In this document: positions 43,024 to 52,535 of the stretch, one piece after another | Position numbering within the stretch: the stretch's first letter is position 1 | How the letters are laid out: each line of letters begins with the position of its first letter | NCBI GenBank assembly: GCA_963736975.1 | Contig: CAVTQY010000001.1 | Span: 1,364,001 to 1,428,000, forward strand | Reading direction: 5' to 3' | Length of the DNA stretch: 64,000 nucleotides | Source: CAVTQY01 sp963736975 | GTDB taxonomy: Bacteria; Pseudomonadota; Alphaproteobacteria; Acetobacterales; Acetobacteraceae | Notes under the pieces: model-generated | Told to the model about the DNA's origin: nothing | The model's input: the letters and a program-made list of their open reading frames with translations, nothing else | Databases searched by the model: none | Program-made: the position numbers and the translations under genes

Positions 43024-44304
43024 ATGCAGCGTCTCTGTTCCGTCCTGTGCATCATGGCGGCCAGCCTCATCGCCGGTACCGCCTGGGCGGCCGACCTCTC
43101 TGTCTGGGGGCTGCAAACGTTCAATACCGCAGCCGACGAGTGGCTCGGCAATGAGGTGAAGGCATTCGGCAAGGCCCACAACGTCGACGCCGAGTATGTC
43201 GTGGTGCCGGCCAATGTGCTGAACCAGCGCCTAGCCGCCGCGTTCGAGGCACACACGCCGCCCGACGCCTTCATGCAGGGCAGTGGCGCCATTCAGTATT
43301 ACATCGCCCGCGGCCTGACGGTGCCGCTCGATGACGTGCTCGCCGACATGCGCAAAGTGCCTGGCGGCATCTACGAGAATCTGGTCAGCGCCGGCGCCTA
43401 TAACGGCACGATCCAGGCCCTGCCGCTGGAGGTGGACGTGTCACCGATCTTCGCCCGCAAGGACCTGCTGGACGAGATCAGCAAACCGATCCCCGCCACC
43501 TGGGAAGAGCTTCGCGAGGACGGCAAGGCGATCCAGGCGAAGCACCCGTTCATCAGCGGCTTCGGCATGACGGTCAGCAATTCCAACGACGCGGAAGCTG
43601 CGATCCGGGTGATGATCTGGTCGTTTGGCGGCAAGGTGATGGCGCCGGACGGCAAGGCGGTGGTGTTCGACTCGCCGGAAACCCGCGCGGCGTATCAGTT
43701 CGTGGCGGACATGTTCCTCAAGGACAGGATCATCCCGCACAGCGCTCTGACGTGGGACGATGCGGGCAATAACGTGGCCTACCAGACCGGACGCGCGGCA
43801 TTCGTGCTCAACCCACCCAGCATCTACCAGTATCTGCAACAGCACGACCAGAAGCTGCTGGCCGGCACCGTGATGGTCAGCGTACCAAAAGGCCCGCCGC
43901 CACACGGTATCAACGGCAATACCGTCGGCACGTGGGAATGGGCGGTGTCGAAGGACTCCAAACATCAGGACCTCGCCAAAGCCTGGCTCCGTTGGTTCTA
44001 CGATCCGCCGAATTATAAACAGGCGATCGAGCAGGTAGGTGGCCGTTGGGTGCCGATCTATCCCGAGATGCTCAAGCAGATTCCGCTGTTCGCCAACAAT
44101 CCGGCCACTGCCGCGTTCGGCACGATGGCACAGACCGGCATCATCGACGGCTATGCCGGCCCGCCCAACCCGCTGGCCGGCAAAGTGTGGGACGCCAACA
44201 TCCTCACCAAAACGCTGCAGAAGATCCTGGTGGACCACATGAGCGTTGCCGATGCTGTCAGTTGGGGCCAAAAGCAGATCGAGGCGCTGGAGACAGGCGG
44301 CTAA
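43024..44304 (+). CDS. Sugar-type ABC transporter substrate-binding protein
   Basis: A 426-residue periplasmic binding protein (solute-binding family 1). Sec signal peptide LCSVLCIMAASLIAGTAWAA, mature from about residue 24. ALPLEVDVSPIFARKDLLDE is the usual inter-domain strand, and GNTVGTWEWAVSKDSKHQDLAKAWLRWF is the family C-terminal pattern. It ends the permease operon after a 12-bp gap with its own ribosome binding site. Substrate probably a sugar, polyol or glycoside-like compound. Confidence 0.9.
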   Translation: MQRLCSVLCIMAASLIAGTAWAADLSVWGLQTFNTAADEWLGNEVKAFGKAHNVDAEYVVVPANVLNQRLAAAFEAHTPPDAFMQGSGAIQYYIARGLTVPLDDVLADMRKVPGGIYENLVSAGAYNGTIQALPLEVDVSPIFARKDLLDEISKPIPATWEELREDGKAIQAKHPFISGFGMTVSNSNDAEAAIRVMIWSFGGKVMAPDGKAVVFDSPETRAAYQFVADMFLKDRIIPHSALTWDDAGNNVAYQTGRAAFVLNPPSIYQYLQQHDQKLLAGTVMVSVPKGPPPHGINGNTVGTWEWAVSKDSKHQDLAKAWLRWFYDPPNYKQAIEQVGGRWVPIYPEMLKQIPLFANNPATAAFGTMAQTGIIDGYAGPPNPLAGKVWDANILTKTLQKILVDHMSVADAVSWGQKQIEALETGG

Positions 44305-44341
44305 GTCAGGACACCAGCCGGTAACGAGAAGGAGGCAATCG

Positions 44342-44833
44342 ATGATTCATCACGTTTCGATTTCTGCGCGGCAACCGCAGCACGTCGCTGAAGTGCTGGC
44401 GGAAGTCATGCACGGACGCTGCTATCCGTTCCCCGGTCAGATCGCCGATTCATTCATGGCGGTCAGCGGCGATGAGCACGGCACCATGGTCGAGGTCTAT
44501 CCGGAGGATATCACCTTGCAACCCGGCCAGGACGAACAGCAGGTGACCGGGCTGCGCGGGCAGACGGCGCCGCCGACCAGCCCGTTCCACTTCCTCCTCT
44601 CGGTGCCTGCCACACGCGACGAGATCGAGCGCATCGGGGCGCGCGAGGGTTGGCGGACACGTCTGTTTGGCCGGGGTGCGCCAGGGCAGAAGCCGTTTTT
44701 CCATGTCATCGAGTTCTGGGTGGAGAACCGGTTGATGATCGAACTGGCGCCGGAAACCATGATCGGCGAATACACCTCCCTGATGAACCAAAGGCAGTCC
44801 GCGCATCACTTTGCGCCGCAAGCGTCACACTGA
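44342..44833 (+). CDS. VOC-like hypothetical protein
   Basis: A 163-residue protein beginning MIHHVSISARQPQHVAEVLAEVM, the beta-alpha start of a vicinal-oxygen-chelate half-domain with a candidate metal His, followed by GTMVEVYPED and later FHVIEFWVENRLMIELAPETM. GAGAAGGAGG precedes the ATG. It lies between the binding protein and a hydrolase on the same strand and may belong to the same transcript. The VOC assignment is by fold pattern only. Confidence 0.65.
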   Translation: MIHHVSISARQPQHVAEVLAEVMHGRCYPFPGQIADSFMAVSGDEHGTMVEVYPEDITLQPGQDEQQVTGLRGQTAPPTSPFHFLLSVPATRDEIERIGAREGWRTRLFGRGAPGQKPFFHVIEFWVENRLMIELAPETMIGEYTSLMNQRQSAHHFAPQASH

Positions 44834-44840
44834 GCCTGGC

Positions 44841-45732
44841 ATGCAGGCGACGGTCCGCACCCCGGTCCTGGAAACCGCATATCTGGAAACAGGCCCCGCC
44901 GATGGCACACCGGTGATCCTGCTGCACGGTTTCCCCGACGATCCGCACTGCTACGACGATGTTGCCCGGCCGCTTGCCACGGCCGGATGCCGCGTGCTGG
45001 TGCCGTGGCTGCGCGGCTACGGGCCGACGCGGTTTCTCGATCCCGCCACGCCGCGCTCCGGCCAGCAGGCGGCGCTCGGCGCCGACCTGCGCGACTTCAT
45101 CGATGCGCTCGAGCTCGACCGCCCGCTGCTCGCCGGCTACGACTGGGGCGGCCGAGCCGCCTGCATCGTCGCCGCCCTGTGGCCGGAGCGGGTGCGCGGG
45201 CTCGTCTCGGTCAACGGCTACAACATCCAGAACATCGCCGGCGCCAACCAGCCGGCCTCCGCGGCGCAGGAACTGCGCTACTGGTACCAATGGTACTTCC
45301 ACACCGAGCGCGGGCGCGCGGGCCTGACACGGTACCCGGCGAGAGATCTGCCGGATGCTCTGGCGACTTTGGTCGCCGAACTACCGCTTCGAGGACGCCA
45401 CCTACGAGCGCACAGCCGCAAGCTTCGACAATCCGGATTTCGTCGATGTGGTGATCCAATCCTATCGCCATCGCTACGGCAACGCCCCAGGCGATCCGGC
45501 ACTGGAGGCAATCGAGCAACGCCTCGCGGCTCAGCCATCGATCGGGATCCCTACGATCGTGCTGGATGGGGAAGCCGACGGCGTGCATCCGCCATCACCC
45601 ACCGATAATGCGGCGTCTCACTTCACCGGTCCTTATCAGCGCCGGATGATCCCGACCGCGGGCCATTTCCTGCCGCGCGAGGCGCCGGATGCCATCGCCT
45701 CGGCGATACGCGACCTGCTCACGTCAGGGTGA
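44841..45732 (+). pseudogene. Alpha/beta hydrolase (epoxide hydrolase/haloalkane dehalogenase-like), frameshifted
   Basis: From ATG 44841 the frame has VILLHGFPDDPHCYDDVARPL (oxyanion HGFP), then the nucleophile elbow AGYDWGGRAACIVAALWPERV with Asp as nucleophile, and continues to LTRYP. The remaining half is in another frame (to 45732): MLWRLWSPNYRFEDATYERT, acid Asp in VLDGEADGVHPP and catalytic His in TAGHFLPRE. CCC at 45335-45337 has one C too many; with two Cs the join reads LTRYRREICRMLWRLW and gives a normal protein of about 296 residues. Asp nucleophile plus these neighbours suggests hydrolysis of an epoxide, halide or lactone. As sequenced it is inactive. Confidence 0.88.
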
Positions 45733-45805
45733 AGCGGCGCCGCGATTGACGGCGGGACGCAATGGCTACTCACTCTGCGCGCAACAAGCGCGGAGGAAGC
45801 CGTCG

Positions 45806-46990
45806 ATGACACATCAGCTCACGCGTCGGGGAATGATTGCCGGGGCTACCGCCCTTGCGCCCACTTTGGCATGGGCGCAGGAGGCCAAGCCGCAGCTCGG
45901 CACGCCGCCCAGCGTGATCACGCAGCCGCCGCGGCAATGGGGCCGCTTCGCGCCGCCGGAGATTTATCCCGACCCCGATATCCTGATCATCGATCCAAGT
46001 TTCAACCAATACCTTCTCGGTCTTGTCGCTATCCATCGCTTGTGGACCGGCTTCCAATGGGCGGAGGGACCGGCTTGGTCCTCCGAAGGTCAATACGTCG
46101 TGTTCAGCGATGTGAAGGGCGACACGCAATACCGCTACATCTGGGAGAGCCGCCGGGTCAGCCCGTTTCGCAAGCCGTCCTGGAACAGCAACGGCAATTC
46201 GTTCGACTTCCAGGGCCGCCAGCTCTCCTGCCAGGATTTTTTCCGCCGCGTAGTCCGCTGGGAGCAAGATGGCACGATGACCGTTCTCGCCAACGGCTAT
46301 CGTGGGCTGCCGCTCAATTCGCCCAACGATCTCGTGCCGCACCCGGATGGCAGCGTGTGGTTCACCGATCCGCCCTACGGCAACTCGATTTCCGAAGGGC
46401 ACCCGGACATTGCCGGCGGTGTTGCCAACCCGAACGGGCTCTACAACGCCGAGCTCGGCAACAGTGGCGTGGGGCTCAACGGCGGCGCCAAACGCATGTT
46501 GAAGACCAACACCTATCGCTGGGACCCGAGCGGCCGGCTCGATGTGGTGGTGTCGGGCGATCAGGTGCCGGACCCGAACGGCATCTGCTTCTCGCCGGAC
46601 TACAAGACGCTGTATCTGATCAGCACCGGGCCGGGTCCGGGCGACAACGGCAAGGGCGGCAAAGGCAACATCTACGCCTTCGACGTGCAGGGCACGACAC
46701 TGTCCAACATGAGGGTGTTTACCGACTGCATGGTGGACGGGGTGCATTGCGGCCCGGACGGCATGCGCGCCGATCGCGCCGGGAATATGTGGGTCAGTTC
46801 CAACGCGCCGCTTGGTTACTCGGGCGTGACGGTGTGGAACCCCGGCGGCAAACTGATCGGCCGTATTCGCTTGCCGGAGGTCTGCGCGAATCTCTGCTTC
46901 GCCGGGCCGAAACGCGACTGGCTGTTCATGTGCGCGAGCCAGTCGATCTACATGGTGCGCGTGAACATCCAGGGTGCCGCACCGGGTTGA
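45806..46990 (+). CDS. SMP-30/gluconolactonase-family protein, exported (Tat-like signal)
   Basis: A 394-residue six-bladed beta-propeller lactonase. The N-terminus LTRRGMIAGATALAPTLAWAQ is a twin-arginine-type signal with cleavage after AWA. Propeller and metal-site landmarks are FQWAEGPAWSSEGQYVVFSD, NSPNDLVPHPDGSVWFTDPPYG (Asn and Asp ligands), VPDPNGICFSPDYKTLYLI and DGMRADRAGNMWVSS. Family members hydrolyse sugar lactones with a divalent metal in the periplasm. Upstream is the broken hydrolase. The product may act on lactones made by the nearby dehydrogenases. Confidence 0.88.
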   Translation: MTHQLTRRGMIAGATALAPTLAWAQEAKPQLGTPPSVITQPPRQWGRFAPPEIYPDPDILIIDPSFNQYLLGLVAIHRLWTGFQWAEGPAWSSEGQYVVFSDVKGDTQYRYIWESRRVSPFRKPSWNSNGNSFDFQGRQLSCQDFFRRVVRWEQDGTMTVLANGYRGLPLNSPNDLVPHPDGSVWFTDPPYGNSISEGHPDIAGGVANPNGLYNAELGNSGVGLNGGAKRMLKTNTYRWDPSGRLDVVVSGDQVPDPNGICFSPDYKTLYLISTGPGPGDNGKGGKGNIYAFDVQGTTLSNMRVFTDCMVDGVHCGPDGMRADRAGNMWVSSNAPLGYSGVTVWNPGGKLIGRIRLPEVCANLCFAGPKRDWLFMCASQSIYMVRVNIQGAAPG

Positions 46991-47000
46991 GGCGCCGGCC

Positions 47001-48194
47001 TCAGGTATCGCGGGCGCCGATTGTGCGCTCGCGATACCCTTCGGGCACGGCGCGGCCGTGATCGGTGAAGGCGCGGCGCACGGCCTCCACTGTGCCGCCC
47101 ACCACGCGCTTGCGGTTCTCGCGTACGAAGTCGTTGGACCCGATGATCGTTTCCAGCGATGACTGGAACTGCGGTATGACGTAGCGGGCGAACAGCTCAT
47201 AGCTGCGCAAGGTTTGTTCGCGGTTGGCCCATTCATGCGCGCGGAACAGGATGCCGCCGAAACCGCCGTGGCTGTATTCCAGCAACCGGCGGATGCCTTT
47301 GGAGACGGTTTCAGGTGAGCCGACCAGGGTGGTGCCCATTTTGACGCCTTCGCGCAGCGGGTCGTCGGCACGCCCGGGCGGGCGGCCCAGCGTGTCCTCG
47401 AAATAGGTCTGCGTCTCCACGCGCTCGCCGGCCTTTACCTCGTGCAGCGCCTGTTCGTCTTCCTCGGCGATATGTGCGTTCACCACCACGCGCCATTTGC
47501 GCCGGTCCATCGTCTTGCCGTGCTTGGCCGCGGTTTCCTCGGCGATCTGCCACTGGCTGCCCAACGCCTCCGGCCCGCCAGGCAGGCCGGCGCCGATCGA
47601 CAGCACGCCGATCCCGAACTGCCCCGCTGCGATCATGCCGAATGGGGTGATCGTGCTGGCGACGGCGATCTCGAAGCACGGGTCGGTATAGGGCGCGAGA
47701 TGCAGCCGCGCTTCGTTCATCTCGAACCAGTCGGTCTTCATCGTTACCGGTTCTTCGCAGCGGAGCAGGCGCGTGATCGCTTCCAGCGACTCGATCATGC
47801 GCGGGCGCAGCGTGACGGGATCGATGCCGAGCATGTAGGCGTCCGACGTCAATGCGCCCGGTCCGCAGCCTAGCATGGCGCGTCCACGCGTCATGTGGTC
47901 GAGCTGCACGAAGCGCTGCGCCACCAGCAACGGATGGTGATACGGCAGCGATGTCACGCCAGAGCCAAGCTTGATGTGCCTGGTGCGCTCGGCCGCCGCG
48001 GCGATCACCAGCTCCGGTGAGGCGATCAGCTCCCAGCCGGCGGAATGGTGCTCGCCGATCCATGCCTCATCGTAGCCTAGCCAATCCAGCCATTCGAGCA
48101 GCTCGACATCACGGCTGATCGCCAGCGTGGGGTTTTCGCCAATCCGGTGGAACGGGGCGAGGAAGATACCGAAACTGAGACCACGATGGGCCAT
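47001..48194 (-). CDS. LLM class flavin-dependent oxidoreductase (monooxygenase)
   Basis: A 397-residue bacterial-luciferase-like TIM-barrel enzyme using reduced flavin. The start FGIFLAPFHRIGENPTLAISRDVELLEWLDWLGYDEAWIGEHH matches limonene/alkanal monooxygenase-type members. RHIKLGSGVTSLPYHHPLLVAQRFVQLDHMTRGRAMLGCGPG is the flavin-binding core. Divergent from an SDR with 94 bp between. No flavin reductase is in the window, so it must rely on one elsewhere. Confidence 0.9.
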   Translation of the reverse strand: MAHRGLSFGIFLAPFHRIGENPTLAISRDVELLEWLDWLGYDEAWIGEHHSAGWELIASPELVIAAAAERTRHIKLGSGVTSLPYHHPLLVAQRFVQLDHMTRGRAMLGCGPGALTSDAYMLGIDPVTLRPRMIESLEAITRLLRCEEPVTMKTDWFEMNEARLHLAPYTDPCFEIAVASTITPFGMIAAGQFGIGVLSIGAGLPGGPEALGSQWQIAEETAAKHGKTMDRRKWRVVVNAHIAEEDEQALHEVKAGERVETQTYFEDTLGRPPGRADDPLREGVKMGTTLVGSPETVSKGIRRLLEYSHGGFGGILFRAHEWANREQTLRSYELFARYVIPQFQSSLETIIGSNDFVRENRKRVVGGTVEAVRRAFTDHGRAVPEGYRERTIGARDT

Positions 48195-48288
48195 GCCGGG
48201 GCTCCTGGGATTTGCGGCATGGTGCTACGGTATCCCCTGGTCGCCAAGCCGCGCGCCGGCATGGCAGCCACACGGAACGGGGGAAACG

Positions 48289-49041
48289 ATGCGTCTCGAA
48301 GGGAAGATCGCGATCATCAGCGGAGCGGCCTCCGGCATGGGGGCGGCGACAGCCCGGCGCTTCGCGCGCGAAGGCGCCGTGGTGGCGGTTGCCGATGTGC
48401 TGGAGGATGAGGGGCGACAGGTGGCCGACGGCATCCGAGCCGCCGGAGGCGAAGCGGTGTTCATGCGCCTCGACGTGACGGACGAGGCGAACTGGCAACA
48501 GGTGGTGGATGCGACCGTCGCGAAATACGGCAGGCTGAATGTCGCGGTGAACAATGCCGGGATCAGCGGCAGCAAGGTGAACGATACGATGGAAACCGAG
48601 GCGTGGCACCGGTTGATGGCGGTGAATGCCACGGGAGTGTTTCTCGGCATGAAGTTCGAAATTCCGGCGATGCAGAAGGCGGGCGGCGGGTCGATCGTCA
48701 ATCTCTCGTCGATTTCCGGCAATGCGGGGCAGCATCAGATCCATTTCGGCTACAACGCTTCGAAAGGGGCGGTGCGGATCATGACCAAGTCGGCCGCGGT
48801 GCAGTTCGGCAAGGAGGGCATTCGGGTGAACTCGATCCATCCCGGGCTGATGCCGCCGATGCGTACCTCCGGCGCGACCGCCGATCCGGTCGTGCGGGCG
48901 AAGATGCTGCAAAGCGTGCCGCTCGGTCGCGCGGGCGAGGTGGACGAGGTGGCGAATGCGGCGCTGTTCCTTGCCTCCGACGAGGCGTCCTACATCACCG
49001 GGGCGGAGCTGCACGTCGATGGCGGTTATCTGGCGGCTTGA
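48289..49041 (+). CDS. Short-chain dehydrogenase/reductase (SDR)
   Basis: A 250-residue classical SDR: IAIISGAASGMGAATARRFAREGAVVAVADVLEDEG, VNNAGISGSKVNDTM, NLSSISGNAG with catalytic Ser, and FGYNASKGAV with Tyr/Lys. The C-terminal YITGAELHVDGGYLAA is conserved. The Asp after beta-2 (VADVLE) indicates NAD preference. The sequence resembles cyclopentanol or bile-acid-type dehydrogenases. It lies 12 bp before the phytanoyl-CoA dioxygenase gene with GAGAAA between, so probably co-transcribed. Confidence 0.9.
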   Translation: MRLEGKIAIISGAASGMGAATARRFAREGAVVAVADVLEDEGRQVADGIRAAGGEAVFMRLDVTDEANWQQVVDATVAKYGRLNVAVNNAGISGSKVNDTMETEAWHRLMAVNATGVFLGMKFEIPAMQKAGGGSIVNLSSISGNAGQHQIHFGYNASKGAVRIMTKSAAVQFGKEGIRVNSIHPGLMPPMRTSGATADPVVRAKMLQSVPLGRAGEVDEVANAALFLASDEASYITGAELHVDGGYLAA

Positions 49042-49053
49042 GGGAGAAACGTT

Positions 49054-49854
49054 ATGACAGTGACAACCGATCAGGTCCGCCAGTTCGAAACCGAAGGCTG
49101 GCTGTTTTTGCCCCAGGTCTTCTCCGCCGAGGAAATCGCCGTGCTGCGCACCGAGGCCGACGCCATTTTCCGCACCGAGCGCCAGGAGATCTGGCGCGAG
49201 AAATCCGGTGCACCGCGCACTGCGTTTGCCGCGCATACATACAATGAGGGCTTTCGCCTGCTCGGCGCGCACCCGCGGCTGATCCGCCCGGTGGAGCAGC
49301 TGTTCGGCGAACAGCTGTACATGCACCAGTTCAAGATCAACGCGAAAGCGGCTTTCGACGGCGAGGTGTGGCAGTGGCACCAGGACTACGGCACCTGGGC
49401 GCGCGACGACGGCATGCCGGAACCCCGCGCGATGAACATCTCGGTGTTCCTCGATGAGGTGATGCCGATCAACGGCCCGCTGATGCTGGTGCCGCGCAGC
49501 CATCGCCACGGCACTTTGGCAGCGGGCCATGATGAGACCACCACCTCCTACCCGCTCTGGACGCTCGACCACGAGACGGTGGCGCGGCTGGTCGATGAGG
49601 GCGGGATCGTGACGCCGACCGGCAAGCCGGGCGGGGTTCTGATGTTCCACGGCAACCTGGTGCACGGCTCCGCCGGCAACATCACGCCCTATCCACGCAA
49701 GATCGTCTATCTGACGCTGAACGCCGTCTCCAACTATATCCGCACGCCCACCCGCCCCGACTGGATCGCCCATCGCGATTTTGCACCGATCGACCCGGTA
49801 GCCGACGATGCGCTGCTGGCCTATGCGCGGCACTACAGGGCGGCGGCCGAGTAA
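49054..49854 (+). CDS. Phytanoyl-CoA dioxygenase (PhyH) family protein
   Basis: A 266-residue Fe(II)/2-oxoglutarate-dependent oxygenase. Iron ligands are His and Asp in WQWHQDYGTW (about residues 108-112) and the distal His in NLVHGSAGNITPYPRKIVYLTLNAVSN, whose Arg two strands on would bind 2-oxoglutarate. MPINGPLMLVPRSHRHG is the family core strand. It hydroxylates an unactivated carbon of an unknown substrate. Placed between an SDR and an oligopeptide-type ABC importer, it is probably part of a degradation route for an imported compound. Confidence 0.9.
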   Translation: MTVTTDQVRQFETEGWLFLPQVFSAEEIAVLRTEADAIFRTERQEIWREKSGAPRTAFAAHTYNEGFRLLGAHPRLIRPVEQLFGEQLYMHQFKINAKAAFDGEVWQWHQDYGTWARDDGMPEPRAMNISVFLDEVMPINGPLMLVPRSHRHGTLAAGHDETTTSYPLWTLDHETVARLVDEGGIVTPTGKPGGVLMFHGNLVHGSAGNITPYPRKIVYLTLNAVSNYIRTPTRPDWIAHRDFAPIDPVADDALLAYARHYRAAAE

Positions 49855-49920
49855 GGCTTGTCTCGCTGCGGGGGGGCGGGCACAGTCGCCTTCACAACCT
49901 TTCAAACGGGGACCTGGGGG

Positions 49921-51513
49921 ATGATGAGGATCGCACTGGCGGTTTGCGGCGTGCTCGCCCTGGCCGCTGCCACCGCCCATGCCGACACGCTGGTCGTCTG
50001 CACCGAGGCGAGCCCGGACTTCGTCAATGCCCAGCTCAGCACCGCCAATACCAGCTTCGACGTGACGGAGCAGGTCTCCGACCGGCTGGTGGAGATGAAG
50101 ATCGGCGGCTCCGACCTGATACCGGGACTGGCGGAATCCTGGACCATCTCGCCCGACGGCCTCACCTACACCTTCAAGCTGCGCCACGGCGTGAAGTGGC
50201 AATCGAACGCGGAATTCAAGCCGACGCGAGACATGAATGCCGACGACGTGATGTTCAGCTTCCAGCGCATGTTCGACAAATCGAATCCATTCTATAAAAG
50301 TGCCGACGGCAACTTTCCCATGTTCATCGACCTTATCCAGCCGAACTTGGCGTCAATGGACAAGGTCGATGACTATACGGTGGTGTTCCACCTGAAGGCG
50401 CCGCTGGCTCCGCTGCTGCCGTCATTGTCGGTGCAGTCCTTCTCGATCGTGTCGGCGGAGTACGCGGCAGACCTGGAGAAATCCGGTAAGCCCGAGGATC
50501 TGGACCGCAACCTGATCGGCACCGGGCCATTCAGTTTCGTGCAGTACCAGAAGGACTCGCTGGTCCGCTTCCGTGCCTTCCCCGATTTCTGGGGCAAGAA
50601 TGGCGCCCAGCCGGACCGGGCTGCGAAAGTCGATAACCTCGTGTTCGCGATCACGCCGGACCCTTCGGTGCGGTATGCCAAGCTTCGCACCAATGAATGC
50701 CAGATCGCGCGTTATCCGAACCCGGCCGACCTGCCGGCAATGCGCCAAAACCCCGACCTCAAGCTCGAGCATGGCGTGATCGCCGCCCATAACGAGATCT
50801 ATTTCAAGATGGACAAGAAGCCGTTCACCGATCGGCGCGTGCGTCTTGCCCTGGCCGAGGCGATCGACATGCCCGATTTGGTAAAGAACGTGTTCCAGGG
50901 GAGCGGCACGCCGGCCGCTGCGTTGGTGCCGCCGTCGCTGTGGGGTCACAATGCATCACTGCACCCCTACAAATACGATCCGGAGGACGCCAAGAAGCTG
51001 CTCGCGGAGGCCGGCTATCCTAACGGATTCTCGACCGATCTGTGGGCGGTACCGGTGGTGCGCGCCTATATGCCGAACGGCCGGCGCACCGCCGAGATGA
51101 TCCAGTCCGACTGGGCGAAGATCGGCGTAAAGGCGAAGATCGTCACTTATGAATGGGGTGAATATCTCAAGCGCGCCCGCGCCGGTGAAGCCGATGTGGG
51201 CATGCTCGGCGGCACCTGGGATTATCCGGACCCGAGCGAGATCATGCTCGGCCGGCTGTGTCATGCGCCGGGAAATGCCGGGCACTTCTGCGACCCGGCT
51301 TATGACGCAGCAGTGCGGAAGGCGAACGTCGTGACCGATCAGGCCGAACGCGCGAAGCTGTACGAAGACGCGCAGCAGGTGCTGTACGATGATGTCGCGC
51401 AAGTGCAACTCGCCGATGTCACGGCCTATGTGCCGACGCGCAAGAACGTCGAAGGGTTCCGGCTGCATTTCCTAGGCGGCCAGCCCTTCGGCGGCGTGTC
51501 CCTAGGGAAGTAG
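49921..51513 (+). CDS. ABC transporter substrate-binding protein, family 5 (dipeptide/oligopeptide type), copy 1
   Basis: A 530-residue periplasmic binding protein. Signal peptide MMRIALAVCGVLALAAATAHA, then TLVVCTEASPDFVNAQLSTAN, AESWTISPDGLTYTFKLRHGVKWQ (SBP_bac_5 signature) and FVQYQKDSLVRFRAFPDFWG. The C-terminal half, with NDVAQVQLADV-like ending, recognises the ligand. It is a close paralogue of 56629-58212 in nearly every block. First gene of the importer operon; permease genes follow after 11 bp. Confidence 0.92.
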   Translation: MMRIALAVCGVLALAAATAHADTLVVCTEASPDFVNAQLSTANTSFDVTEQVSDRLVEMKIGGSDLIPGLAESWTISPDGLTYTFKLRHGVKWQSNAEFKPTRDMNADDVMFSFQRMFDKSNPFYKSADGNFPMFIDLIQPNLASMDKVDDYTVVFHLKAPLAPLLPSLSVQSFSIVSAEYAADLEKSGKPEDLDRNLIGTGPFSFVQYQKDSLVRFRAFPDFWGKNGAQPDRAAKVDNLVFAITPDPSVRYAKLRTNECQIARYPNPADLPAMRQNPDLKLEHGVIAAHNEIYFKMDKKPFTDRRVRLALAEAIDMPDLVKNVFQGSGTPAAALVPPSLWGHNASLHPYKYDPEDAKKLLAEAGYPNGFSTDLWAVPVVRAYMPNGRRTAEMIQSDWAKIGVKAKIVTYEWGEYLKRARAGEADVGMLGGTWDYPDPSEIMLGRLCHAPGNAGHFCDPAYDAAVRKANVVTDQAERAKLYEDAQQVLYDDVAQVQLADVTAYVPTRKNVEGFRLHFLGGQPFGGVSLGK

Positions 51514-51524
51514 CGCGTCGGCCC

Positions 51525-52535
51525 GTGGCGTCTTTTCTGGCCCGGCGCGTCGGGCTCATGCTGGTGACGTTCTTCGGCATCACGGTGTTCGCCTTCCGGC
51601 TGATCCACCTGATCCCCGGCGATCCTATCATGCTGATGTTCGGCGAGCGGAACGTCGATCCGGCAACGCTGGCGGCCATGCGCGCGCAGATCGGGCTCGA
51701 CCGGCCGCTGATCGTGCAGTACGGCCTGTATATCTGGCGCACGCTGCACGGCGATCTCGGCCAGTCGCTGTCCACGCATGACAGCGTTCTGGGCGAGTTC
51801 CTGACGTTCTTTCCGGCCACGGTTGAACTGGCGGTATCCGCGATGCTGCTGGCGGTGATCATCGGCATCCCCGCCGGCATCATCGCCGCGCTGCGCCGCG
51901 GTCGCGTCACCGACTACACGGTGGTGGGGTTGGCGCTGACCGGCTATTCGATGCCGATCTTCTGGTGGGCTATCCTGCTGATCCTGCTGTTCTCGGTCGC
52001 GCTCGGCGTGACCCCGGTCAGCGGACGCATCGACATCGCCTACTACATCCAGCCAACCACCGGCTTCATGCTGATCGACAGCCTCCTGTCCGGCGATTCC
52101 GGCGCCTTCCGCTCGGCGCTGTCGCACCTGATACTACCGGCGGTAGCGCTCGGTACCATTCCGCTGGCGGTGATCACGCGCATGACGCGCTCGGCGATGC
52201 TGGAGGTGTTGAACGAGGATTATGTGCGCACCGCTCGCGCTAAGGGTCTGTCGCCGCTGCGGGTCGTTGGCATCCACGCGCTGCGCAATGCGCTGATCCC
52301 GGTGATCACCGTGGTGGGCCTGCAGGTGGGCTCGCTGTTCGGCGGCGCGGTACTGACGGAAACGATCTTCGCCTGGCCCGGCGTGGGCAACTGGCTCATC
52401 CAGGGGATCGATCGTCGCGACTACCCGGTGTTGCAAGGCGGCATCCTGTTGGTTGCTGCCGTAATCATCGTGGTGAATCTGACGGTCGATATCCTGGTCG
52501 GCGTGGCGAATCCGCGCATCCGGCACACACGATGA
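51525..52535 (+). CDS. Dipeptide/oligopeptide ABC transporter permease (DppB type)
   Basis: A 336-residue inner-membrane permease with six helices. N-terminal FLARRVGLMLVTFFGITVFAFRLIHLIPGDPI is diagnostic for DppB/OppB. The EAA region is YVRTARAKGLSPLRVVGIHALRNALIPVITVVGLQVGSLFGGAVLTETIF. Starts with GTG 51525 and overlaps the next gene by 4 nt (ATGA). Confidence 0.93.
   Translation: MASFLARRVGLMLVTFFGITVFAFRLIHLIPGDPIMLMFGERNVDPATLAAMRAQIGLDRPLIVQYGLYIWRTLHGDLGQSLSTHDSVLGEFLTFFPATVELAVSAMLLAVIIGIPAGIIAALRRGRVTDYTVVGLALTGYSMPIFWWAILLILLFSVALGVTPVSGRIDIAYYIQPTTGFMLIDSLLSGDSGAFRSALSHLILPAVALGTIPLAVITRMTRSAMLEVLNEDYVRTARAKGLSPLRVVGIHALRNALIPVITVVGLQVGSLFGGAVLTETIFAWPGVGNWLIQGIDRRDYPVLQGGILLVAAVIIVVNLTVDILVGVANPRIRHTR

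Noticed and set aside
48109..50202. A 697-codon minus-strand frame
   Set aside because: It lies opposite three well-supported plus-strand genes (SDR, PhyH, binding protein) and is rich in His/Arg/Gln, typical of an antisense shadow in high-GC DNA.
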